Below are positions 31,753 through 41,704 of a stretch of DNA of 64,000 nt, in pieces. The notes under the pieces are model-generated. The model saw only the letters and a program-made list of their open reading frames with translations. It was not told where the DNA came from and made no database searches. The translations under genes were made by a program, and so were the position numbers. The stretch is from Phyllostachys edulis. Lineage: Eukaryota; Streptophyta; Magnoliopsida; Poales; Poaceae. Position 1 is the first letter of the stretch. Each line of letters opens with the position of its first letter. Where the stretch lies: the NCBI GenBank assembly GCA_036346405.1, contig CM070561.1:19748215-19812214 (forward strand), given 5' to 3'.

Positions 31753-34700
31753 TATAACATCCCAAAGTTCTGTTACCAAAATAAAAATTAATAAAGTTAT
31801 TATTTTGTTGGATTTTCAAAATTTTGAAAGAGTTTTATTGCTTTTCTTGAATTTCTGAAGTTTTAAAAGTAAAAAATAAAATTTATTGAAGTTTTTTAAG
31901 TTTTATTTGACTTAAATTGAAAAATAAAATTTTAATTAATTTCTAGCACTTTCTGGAATTTTTGAAAGCTTTTCCCTAATTAATTTAAAGCCAAAATAAA
32001 TTAATTGCAAAATTTATTACCAAATATAAGTTGTAAATATTTTATTTAAGTCCAAAATAACTCTAGGAATTTTTGTGAATTTTTCTAGAATTGTTTTATT
32101 TTATTTGCTATTTTCTAAAGCCTTTTTAATTTAACTGATTATTTAAAATAGAAAAATCAATCTAATTTCCAAAACCCATCTCGGGCCAAAATCCCTTTCG
32201 GCCTACTCCTATTCATCGCGCCCATGGCCCATTTCGGCCCATCACCACCCGAGCCAGCTCCCTCCCCATCTTCCCCGCGCGACCGTTTCGGGCCATCAGA
32301 TCTGAATCCGATGGCCCCGCTCCCTTTCCTTTTTATGCCAGTCGCTGCCAGTGGGCCCCGTGCCCTTTCTTCCTCCTCGCCTCCTCCTTCCTTGCGCAGC
32401 CCCGCACGGCCGCCATTAAACGCCGCGTAAAGCTCTACAATTTCGTGTTTTCCTCCCCCTCTTCACACACATTCATCTGCTGCTCAATCCCACGATCACG
32501 CCGCCCTCTCGGCCGTTTTCTCCATCACGACGAATCACTCGATCTCGCAGAATGGCCGCCGACTTCGCGCCCGATTCCCCTTCCCCGGCCACCCCTTGCC
32601 CTATGAAAGGGAGCCTCCGGTGCCCCTTCTTGCACTCAATCCATTCCCCCGATCTACTCCTCCTCTCCCCTCCTAGAATCGCCCTATTTTGCATTTGAAA
32701 TTCTTCGACCGCGAGCTTCCTCTTCTTCGTTCCTGGCGCCGACAATGCCACCCCGCACGGCCTACACGAGGCTCACCTCTGCGTCGCCAGAGCCCTTCTG
32801 GAACGCCATCGCCGCCACAAGCCCGATTTCGCCGCCGCCTTTTACCTCGCCGTAGGCGATTCTGGTGCACCCTTGCGCCGCCGCGGTGAGCACCTTAATC
32901 CCCGCGCCCTCCTCTTCATCCCGAGCCACTCGCTGGAGCTCGCCGTGGCGCCCCGCACCGGCGAGCTCAACGGCCGAGCGCACCGCCGCCGGTCACACAG
33001 ACTCGAGTGCCACCGTGGAGCCACATAGATGCCACCCATGTGCCACCTCAGCGCCAAAAGCCCGCGTGGCGCTCACGTTAGCGCCTATGTGGCGGCCGGG
33101 CCCACATGTCAGTGTAATAAATTTGGCCGAAATGGAATTTCCACCCGATGATGTCATGCTGACGTAGTAATTCAGGTTTTCCTTCAGAAAAAGAATTCCA
33201 AATTTATGAAAAATCCTAATTCATTATTTCATGTGAATTGTAAACTTCCCGGGGTTTGTTCTCCTTCATACGAACTCTGATTTCAACGATTCAAATTTCT
33301 AAATTCAGGATCTAGCTAACTAAACCAAAATTATTTAATTTGGAGTTCATTTGAATCTTCATTTGAATTTTGTTTGAATTTGGCTTATTTTCGCGTATAG
33401 ATTTCGACGACTTCGGAGTGTCAGATTTCGACGCCGTTTGAGATAAACTAATTGAGAAAGGCAAGTTATACCTTTGATCATATTTGATCCTATTATTTTA
33501 AATTATTTAAATTCTATTTTTAAATTAATATTACATGCTTATTTCTATTTAATGTAATTTAAATAATTGCTTTTGAATTATAGTTATTCCTAATTCTTTT
33601 GTACATCCAAATCTTAATATTGAAATAAACCTACCTTGACACCTTAGATAAAAATATAGTTTATGCAATAGTATGAACTAGAATATTTTGTCAAATTATG
33701 CTTAGCCATGCTTAGACCTGAAATATTTGATTTGGGAATTCCAGCCAAAAATCAAATATTGTTTAAATTGTACCCTTGGCATTGGTGTGTCATGGGAGTT
33801 TACAAATGCTTTGAAAAAATGAAATAAAATCAAATGATAGTTTGGACTTGGGCAAAAATGGATGGTTGGTGGGTGCAGGTTAATGCGCAGGCTCAATCTG
33901 GGTAGGATTGAGATCCAGGGTTTTTGGAAGTTGCCCGAGTCAGTTAAGGACCGGTCTTCGAGCGCATTTTGCTACGCCCCACCGTACTACCACAAGGCTG
34001 GTATGGGACAGACTTGGCTAACTAATTTGCAACATTCTATCGTGGTTGTGCCATGTTGATGTGTGGGAGTCAGAATGACTTAATTTTATATATTCCCACG
34101 CAAGAGGGGGCTGGAATCCGGCGGGTGGTTAACCCAATGGAAGCAAAACCTTAGCGAGACGGGACCGCACTGGGATGAAGCTTTGTAAAGGCCTCGTCAT
34201 GTGCTCTAGACTGCTTACCTAAGGTAGTGAGCAGTGGTATCGACGGATGCCAAATAAACTAGAAAATTCATGTCTTGTGGGTAAAGCTGTACAACCTTTG
34301 CAGAGTGTTAAGAACTATTCGAATAGCCGTATCCACGGTCATGGACATGCTTAGCAAAGTCACTCAAAGTTAGACTTTGATTTTGTTTTCAAAATGTTTT
34401 GTAAAACAGTTTTGACATGGATGGATGTCCAAGAGAAAAGTTATGGGTTGAAGCCCTAGGTTGGTGCCCGTGTTTAAGTTAGTGTTAGGTTGGTGCCTAC
34501 ACTAGCTTTATTAATTCAGCTAAAACTCAATTTTAGTTATTGTAAAATTTGAGCTTTTGAATTTAGTATTGTATTTAAATTGTCAAATATTGCTTTTGCA
34601 CAAATAACCCTATAAGCCTTCCTTGTTAATATCCATGCATGTGTTAACTCTGTTATTGGGTGTAACTCGCAAGCACGGAAGTTGTGCTCATCCTTGCTTA

Positions 34701-34997
34701 ATGCAAATAAATTTCAGAGGAGAATGACTTCGCTTTTGGTGTGGAGCTCGACAACTAGGCCGCTACCCTAGTCGATTGCCTATAGCAGATCAGCTGGACT
34801 CTACTACTTCTTCGTCTTCCACTGTATTTCTTTATTGTTGGCTTGTAACTCTTTCTTGTAATAAACTCTGTTGATTATTAATAAAATTGTGCGATTTATG
34901 GATGTTACATATCTATTTATTGTGTGAACTAGCTACAGATAATGGGAATAGTTCAGAAATACATAGAGGATTTGGGGGGTTACTCCCGGGTCTGACA
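31753..34997 (+). mobile_element. Solo LTR B, relative of solo LTR A
   Basis: It starts TATAACATCCCAAAG (TG mutated to TA), shares GTTACCAAAAT and AATTAATAAAGTTA with solo LTR A, and ends GGGTCTGACA; 3,245 bp. Perfect ACCAC duplications sit at 31748-31752 and 34998-35002. Removing it with one ACCAC restores continuous integrase reading on the minus strand (YPKWEDAYTVVEVT, one stop, PGLIRL). No internal region is attached, so it is a solo LTR. Frames at 32224-33167 are GC-rich LTR sequence. Confidence 0.93.
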
Positions 34998-35002
34998 ACC
35001 AC

Positions 35003-36110
35003 TGTGTAAGCATCTTCCCACTTGGGGTAAAGTTTGTTCTGATTAGACTAGAATTGAATCTTCTTCAATACCAAGTCACCTGCAGTAAGGCTACGAGGTT
35101 GGACCTTATGATTGTAGTATTTGCGCATGGCTTGTTTTTAAACTGCTGCTTGGTTTCTCTTCTCTTTGAGTAGGTTGATGTCATCTGCTCGAAGTTGTCC
35201 TTGGTTAGAGTCGTTGAAAGTTTCGACCCTTATTGACCTGATCTTTAGTTCTAGTGGAAGCATAGCTTCGGCACCGAAAACTAGGAAAAGAAGGTGTTTC
35301 ACATGTAGCCCGACTTGCAGTCGTACGAACTGCCCATAATACTGAGGGTACTTCTTGTACCCAAGCCCCCGAGCACTTGATAAGCTGGTCAAAAACTCGG
35401 GTTTTGATGCCCTGCATTATTTGGTCATTCGCTCTTTTGACTGCCCCATTGCTTTGAGGGTGGGCAACAGAAACATAATAAATTTGGTACCCAACTCGTC
35501 GGAAAATTCCTGGAATTTTGTGCTGGAAAATTGCTTACCGTTATCTGTGATTATTCGACTTGGGACTCCAAACTGAGTAATCGCGCTTCTCATCATGAAC
35601 CTTTTTCCTGCTTGCGTTGTTATCCCAGTCACAAGTTCGGCTTCAATCCACTTTGTGAACATATCAATAGCTACAAAAAGGAACTCAAAGCCACCTGGAG
35701 ATTTTGTGAACGGTCCTAGGATATCGAGACCCTAGGTCACAAAAGGTGATTGTTTGTAATGCCTAAGCTGGTTGGTGTATTTGCCTGCTATGAAACTGGC
35801 ATTGTACACACTTTTTAACCTGCTCTTTGGCATCATAAAGGGCTATTGGCCAGTAGAAACCTTGTTGAAAGGCCTTTCCGACTAGCGTTCTATAGGAAGC
35901 ATGAGTTCCATAGATGCCCCCGTGTATGTCGTGAAGGAGGTTTAATCCTTCTATCTGCGATATGCATCGCATGAGTACTCTTTGAGTGCCTCGTTTATAG
36001 AGGACTCCTTCGACCAAAGTATATATTTTGGCTTTTCGGGATAAGCGATCTGCCTCGAGATCATCATCGAGTGTTGTACCCGCCTGAAAATACTCGTAGA
36101 TGGGATTCAT
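35003..36110 (-). pseudogene. Tat-like element integrase
   Basis: Minus strand. 35763-36110 has the zinc-finger part (GLNLLHDIHGGIYGTHASYR and CVQCQFHSRQIHQP). 35417-35662 has FTKWIEAELV, FGVPSRIITDNGKQFSSTKF and a decayed catalytic-Glu segment. 35138-35392 has the C-terminal part (VGLHVKHLLFLVFGAEAMLPLEL), and a DHKVQPRSLTAGDLVLKKIQ stretch leads into the solo LTR B site. The first Asp of the catalytic triad is not in an open block. Frame changes make it non-functional. Confidence 0.85.
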
Positions 36111-36356
36111 CCAGGTATCCTTGTATTCTAGGGAGGCTGTCTCAATAGGAGTTGTCTATAATGTTTTGACTAGAGACGACTTCTGGAGTTGCTCCAAAAA
36201 TACTCATTTTGGTACTTGTGATCAGGAAGAAGCCATACGAGCAAACTAGTCTGTGAGGAAATTATCCTTTTGAGGGATAAATTGTACCTCGAAATCGAAA
36301 AAATGCTTTTCAAGCTTTCGAACTTCCAATAAGTACCAAGACATGGTCGGGTTAGA

Positions 36357-36748
36357 TCACTGGTACTCTTTTCCGACCTGATTCATGACTAGTTGAGAGT
36401 CTCCTCTCACGAGTAGTCGTTGAATCTCGAGTGCTTTCGTAGCTCGTATGCCAGCCAACAAACCTTTGTATTCTACCACGTTATTAGTGGCAGGAAAGCC
36501 GAATTGAATGACATACTTTAAGGTCTCTCTTGTAGGAGATTCCAAGGCCACCCTAGCCCCGAGCCACTTAACGTAAGTGACCTGTCAAAGTACATCGTCC
36601 ACTGGTCGTGGGTATCATATTGGGGATCCTGAACAAGTTCAGGATTTGTCCATTCGCCGACAAAGTCTGCAAAGATCCGGGATTTAATGGCCATTCGGGA
36701 CATGAAATAGAGGTTGAACTCCCCAAGTTCTACTGACCATTTTGCCAT
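36357..36748 (-). pseudogene. Tat-like element RNase H
   Basis: Two overlapping minus-strand blocks. 36518-36748 reads KWSVELGEFNLYFMSRMAIK, FADFVGEWT and WTMYFDRSLTLSGSG, matching the tether and first RNase H strand (YFDGS in the family, here YFDRS with the Asp kept). 36357-36551 reads ATNNVVEYKGLLAGIRATKA (the catalytic Glu region) and LLVRGDSQLVMNQVGKEYQ (the catalytic Asp region). A frameshift separates them. Confidence 0.87.
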
Positions 36749-37003
36749 GCGTCCCGCTGCTTCCCTATTCTAGAGGTCCACTCCTAAGGGAAACTCAGAC
36801 GGCACAATTATCTTGTGCGCCTAAAAATAATGCCATGGTTTCCTCAAAGGCATGAGGAGGGCATACAGAAGTTTTTGAACCTGAGGGTAACGCTCCTTAG
36901 GTTAGTGTAAAGCTTCACTTACGTAGTAAACTGGTCGTTGGATGTTTTCACGTTCTACGACTAGTATTGTGCTCACTGCCAAGGGCGTGGCAGCTAGATA
37001 AAT

Positions 37004-37576
37004 TTAGAGTGTCTCTTCTGGTTTCGGAGAAACCAAAACAGGAGCACTCGTAAGATACCTCTTGACATCCTCAAAGGCAGCATTTGCCTCTTCTGACCAC
37101 TCGAAACCCTCGTGCTTCCTTAGAAGTTTGAAGAAAGGTAGTCCTTTTTCTCCCAACCGTGCGATGAAATGACTTAAAGCCGCCATGTACCCTGTGAGTT
37201 TCTGGACTTCTTTCTTCCTGGTTGGAGGGCGTATCTGCACAATGGCCTTTATCTTTTCGGGATTTGCCATGACACGCTCTCCTCCTCCTCCTCCTCCTGC
37301 TTCTCGGACAACAGTCGTGTAGATTTGAAGGAATTCGATGGGATTCTGAGACCCATCGAACTTCTCCATGTTCACTGGTCGAAACCGCGGTAGCCAGCGA
37401 ATTGCTCGGAGATCTGGCGAGAATGCCCTACATCCAGTAATCACATCGTAATGCCTCCTTTGCAGGAAAGAAGGATTGATGTCGCCAGGTGATTGTATAC
37501 GACAATACCCGCCTGTGGGTGAACCCGACTTATGAAAAGTCTCGGGCCTACGAGGGTAATACTCCTCGTATTTCAT
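37004..37576 (-). pseudogene. Gag capsid fused to RT C-terminal end by deletion
   Basis: One open minus-strand frame of 190 codons starts in gag (RAIRWLPRFRPVNMEKFDGS, IEFLQIYTTVVREAGG). It passes a run of glycines coded by a GGA repeat (37278-37300) and continues as NPEKIKAIVQIRPPTRKKEV, QKLTGYMAALSHFIARLGEK and FEWSEEANAAFEDVKRYLTS, the end of reverse transcriptase. The rest of gag, the protease and the RT catalytic core are missing. The family normally has well over 2 kb between these points. Confidence 0.87.
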
Positions 37577-37746
37577 CTGTTGTTGCAGATTTCTGGGTTA
37601 GAGTGATGAACAATCACCTCTCCTGAGAGCTTTTTGGTCATCAGGCGTTCGAGGAACTCTTCTCTGATTGGAGTTAAGGTTAGGGGAACGATGTAACTTG
37701 TCATTGCACTGATCTCCATGTGGTGAGTTGTTCGAACGACTGGTAG

Positions 37747-38860
37747 CTAATGGAGTCGTATCGCTACGCTTCCAGAATGATGCCGGCGAGGGTGCTCGAG
37801 TCTGGCCATCGTGCTTCGAAGCCTTCGTGCGATCTTTTTGGCGAAGAGGTCGTAGCCGGTCGTTCGGGCGAGTTCTCGAGTTGGGTTCTCGAGCAGATCA
37901 TTGATGTGTTGGAGTTCCCGAGCTTCCTTCGACTGATATTGAATGCGCCCAAGCAGATTTCTCTGAGCCGCAATTCTTCTCCGTCGGGTTGTCTCAGGAT
38001 CATCCATATCTGATCCTCGAGTTTGCCACAATGGAGTGCGATCATTTCGAGGATTTCCCCCACGCTCGTCAGAGTGTTGACCCCGTTCATCACCGGAGGT
38101 GTCCTCGCCATTGCCACGAGGGGTCGTAGAGTGTGATCGACGGAGGGCATCCTCAGTCCTGTCTCTAGGAGAGTGATCATTATCTGAGGGAAGGACGAAG
38201 ATCTCCCGTTGATGATCTCCACATGCGCTTGAGACATCCTCGCTTGAGGAGTAGTCGAAAGACACCGTCTAACAACTTGGAGCAAGCCCCGCCAGGAAGG
38301 GGGATTCTGGGTTATAACCATCTCCGTTTGCAGGTGAGCCCTGCGAGGGTATGGTCGAACTCACAAGAAAAGCATGCTCGACCTCATCCTTTGTGGGGCT
38401 AACCGAAGAGAGATGACCACCAAATGCTGATGATGCTCCGGAATGATGGCTTCCAGTACTTGCCTCGCCAGGTCGGACTGTCTCAGGCGGATTCGAACAT
38501 TTGGAGGGAGATCCCTTGTCATGCTGTGAGCTTGCCTTGGTACAGTCCTAATAGTGGCTGGATAGACCCTTGCCCTCTAAGGAAACTAGTCCCTCAGTTG
38601 GACGTACTACTGTGAGGGATAAGGATCCCTCCTCAACTCCATCGGTGGTATGGTCTCCTGGATCTGGCGAATGATCTCTAGAGGTGACATTACCATCGGA
38701 TGAAGTGATGCTTAGCTCGTAGTCGAAGCCAGCATCTATGTCGATATCTACGTAATCAGCCAAGTTGAACTAGTTCTCCTCGTTCCACTCTCCTGCCATT
38801 GAAGCATTAGAGTTGAGAAAAATGAAGAAAACATGTTGACGAGAATATCTCCATGGTCGG
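37747..38860 (-). pseudogene. Tat-like element gag N-terminal region
   Basis: Minus-strand frames at 37747-38321 carry RRIAAQRNLLGRIQ, EARELQHINDLLENPTRELA and YDLFAKKIARRLR in a charged, low-complexity context. Frames at 38548-38933 hold the start of gag. Stops and shifts divide them. The segment ends at the primer-binding site next to the right LTR. Confidence 0.65.
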
Positions 38861-38867
38861 CGCCAAC

Positions 38868-39500
38868 TGTTGGTGTTTTAGAACCGATATTACGTATGAT
38901 TGTTTGATTCAGGGAGTCTCTAGGATTGATCATGCAGAGAGAACGACATATGGATTTTATACAGGTTCAGGCCTTCTCCGGAAAGAATAACAAATGTACT
39001 CCTATGTGGCTATATTGAGTATGCTGGTTACAGATCAAGAGAAAGACTAAAGTCTAATGTCTTGTACTCCTAATTGCCCCTCCTGTCCCTCTTGTCAACT
39101 GAATGTAGCCTTTTTATAGTGTACGAAGAGGTGGCCGTTTCTCCAGACTAAGAGGCGCCTCATTATTTCATATAATGAGCACGTTGATGTCAGTTACTGT
39201 TGAAGTAGTAACCCCTTACATCGCCTGGCAGTTATCGTCAGAGGTAGAAGAGTATTGTGTGCAGTTATTCCAAAGAATAATAGTGTATACTAACTTCTTA
39301 GATTCCCTAATCAATTGGGCCTACTTGTCTGCAAGCTCCATCGATTATAGGGTAGTCGTAGCTGACCTGGTCATAGAAGAACTTACGACTATGGGGGTGG
39401 TCGTAGAAGAACTTATGACCATGAGGTAGTCGTAGAAGGACTTACGACTATAGGGTTGTCGTAGAAGAACTTACGACCATTAGGTAGTCATAGAAGGACT
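38868..39500 (-). repeat. 5' LTR of the Tat-like element, truncated
   Basis: It starts TGTTGGTGTTTTAGAACCGAT on the plus strand next to the primer site and follows the left LTR for about 630 bp, including the hairpin-unit array at 39355-39500. Similarity then stops in the array. The outer part of the LTR with the minus-strand TGACGAGG start is gone, and no target duplication is found. Confidence 0.85.
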
Positions 39501-40680
39501 CACCTGCTGAAACCTCACTCGGTTGAGAGCGGGATAAACACGGCAAACACATTGATGGTCCCTAAGGAATCAACGTGGTGGTGGAAGACCAAAAGTCAGC
39601 TCGCTGAGAATGTTTGGGCCGAGTGCGCGGTAGACAAGGGAAAGGAAGTCATGGTCCCCGATACTCCTAAGTGGGTGAATACTTCTGAGGAGGTCCTGAA
39701 AGCCTAGTATAGGGATGTCTTCAGGACGAGCCATGCTCGCAGATCTGTAGGAGACAAGAGAAAAGCACCGATGGGCCCTCAAGACTGACTTTTTTTTATA
39801 CACTAGTTTTTCCGATTCCAAAAGGCGCACAAGTATCCTACATGTAGATCGGGTTGATGATTTGTGCATGTTGTTGTTTATACCGTACGAGTAGCGGGAC
39901 AAACAAATGCACGTAACCAAACTCTACGCACTATATAATTCACATCTACATTATGAAGTTTTATTTTCGGAGTTGAAATATCATCTTTTAAATTTAATTC
40001 CCTAATTATTTTCTATTTAATATTTCGTTCACTTTTTTTTTTGGAAAATAATCGGTTGCACGAACACTACACTCAGTAACAACAGATCTGGTGTAATTAA
40101 CCTATAAAGGGTTTATTCACGCAGTCAAGAAACTCCAGCTTCTTTAAGTAGTACAAGATATTACCAAATAACTTAGTAAAATCATGTAAAATTTGAAGCT
40201 GCATTCTGTCAAAAATTAAATATAAATTTACTTTAATTTTTTCTACCAAAAAACAATTGAGCTCCTGTTACCATTTGGTTTGGTGACAACCACGTATCAC
40301 CAACTCAAATGGCGACACAACCACTACCATCCGCCACACGCACTCGCGCTAATTAACCCATGATGCAGCATCAATCCAACTTGTGATAGAGGCATGTCGC
40401 CATTTCGAACGGTGATAGAAGCTCATTTTCGTAATTTTATTAATCAGACATTTATATATATATATTTATTTATGTAATTGTATTAAAATAATGTATTATT
40501 TAAAAAACAAATTCGAGAAATAACCACGAGAAATCTGGCCCGGTCCGGTCCGGTCCGCAACTACATCTTCCCATCTGGCTTTTCTGGTTCTCCCTTCTCC
40601 ACGCGTGCTCACCGCTCCTCAACTCCCTCGTCTCGTCTCCCCAACCCAAAACCCACAAAACCCTACCGCCGCCGCACGCC
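39501..40680 (+). other. Upstream flank of the P-loop gene
   Basis: 39501-39785 can be read on the plus strand for about 95 codons with one TAG (THLLKPHSVESG, WAECAVDKGKEVMVPDTPKW, DKRKAPMGPQD); I do not recognise it. 39790-40500 is AT-rich with an inverted pair AAATGGCGACA (near 40309) and TGTCGCCATTT (near 40397), which may be a small MITE. The 5' leader at about 40530-40680 is pyrimidine-rich with GGTCC repeats. Confidence 0.4.
40658..40665 (+). promoter_or_regulatory. Telo-box-like motif in the 5' leader
   Basis: AAACCCTA lies 15 nt before the start codon of the P-loop gene. In plants this motif is common near the starts of genes for translation and cell growth. Here it is only a short sequence match. 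Confidence 0.35.
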
Positions 40681-41704
40681 ATGGCCGCCGCCGCCGGCGG
40701 GGGAGGCGGCCGCCAGTGGCGCGTGATCCCGCGGCCGGTCCTCGAGACCGTCCTCCACAACCACGCGCTCCACCCGCGCGTGCCGCAGCCGCTGCTCCTC
40801 CACGGGCCCCGCGGCGTTGGCAAGTCCACGCTCCTCCACCGCCGCCTCCTCCCGCAGTGGTCCCAGCCCCCGCACTCCGCCGCCTTCGTTGACTTCCTCC
40901 ACCCCGCCCCCACCTCCCCCGCCACCGCCGCGCCCTGGTCCCTCCTCGCCGACCCGGCCCCCTCCCTCCCAGACCTGCGCCTCCGGCTCGAGTCCGCGCT
41001 CGAGGGCCTCGCACGCGACGCGGTACTCCACGGCGCTGTCGGATCCAAGGACGTGCTCGCCGCGCTGTCCCGCTCACACGGCCTCCACACCGCGCTCTCC
41101 CGCCTCGCGGTCCCCGCCGCCCGCGGCGGCGGCAGTAACTCCGTGCCTGCGCTCTGGGCGAGGGCCGTCCTCGCCGCGTCCTCCTCGGCCCGCGGGGACG
41201 ATCCCACGTTCCGCATTGGTCAGGGGGAGGCGACTAACTGCTCCATGGGGGAGAGAGCGTACATGCAAGAGGCCATGGCGGCACTGCGTGTGGCCAAGGA
41301 GGTGCTCGGGATGCAGGAGGGGTGGAGGAAGGAGGCAGTGCGGGAGATGAATAGGACAGGTCAATTCTCTCGGCCGCTGGCCAATTCGGCCACAGACTGG
41401 CCGTGCCTCCTGCTGGATGTGCTGTCCGGCGCGGCCGAGGAGGATTTCTTCCAGGTAGAATGTTGGTGTGATTTCGGTTTGATTTGAGGATTCGTGATAC
41501 ATTGTTGGTATAATTTGTCAGTGATGACATTTTGTATGTGCAGCCAAAGCTGGTGCTGAACAATGTGGATGCACTGAGGAAGGCGACTTGCAAGGATGTG
41601 ACGATGGTGCCTGCGGCAATGTACCATGACAGCTTCATTTGGAGGGTGATTGCACTCGGTGCTAATGAACAGTGCTTGCCGGTCATTATGTCAACCTCAG
41701 ATGG
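40681..41704 (+). CDS. Exons 1 and 2 of the P-loop NTPase-like gene
   Basis: Exon 1 (40681-41454, residues 1-258) is very GC-rich, as in many grass genes, with a Gly/Ala start and the Walker A motif. It ends CCAG before GTAGAA. Reading past this donor adds only nine or so codons before a stop, so the intron is needed. Exon 2 (41544-41704) follows TGTGCAG, carries the VLNNVD strand and ends GATGG before GTAAGT, splitting a glycine codon completed by the first base of exon 3 twelve kilobases later. Confidence 0.9.

Larger units (their letters stand above)
21602..39500 (-). mobile_element. Tat-lineage-like Gypsy element with antisense accessory ORF
   Basis: Minus-strand order: 5' LTR (38868-39500, cut short), primer site beginning TTGGCGCC (around 38858-38867), gag, a truncated RT, RNase H, integrase, an antisense ORF, polypurine tract (22450-22465), 3' LTR (21602-22449). 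The LTR reads TGACGAGGA to CACCGACA on the minus strand. Gag and RT motifs (RFRPVNMEKFDGSQNPIEF, KEVQKLTGYMAALSHF) and the plus-strand ORF between pol and the 3' LTR are typical of the Tat group of grasses (for example Grande, RIRE2). Three foreign LTR-type insertions lie inside. The left flank before the LTR is TGGCA; no matching right flank is found. Confidence 0.87.

Noticed and set aside
32224..33167. Frames rich in Pro, Arg and Ser near the middle of solo LTR B
   Set aside because: They fall in the LTR region around the expected transcription start; composition explains them.
40500..41216. Long minus-strand and alternate-frame readings over exon 1 (40500-41216, 40619-41077, 40817-41350)
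   Set aside because: They are shadows of a GC-rich exon. The plus-strand frame from 40681 carries the Walker A motif and joins downstream exons in phase.
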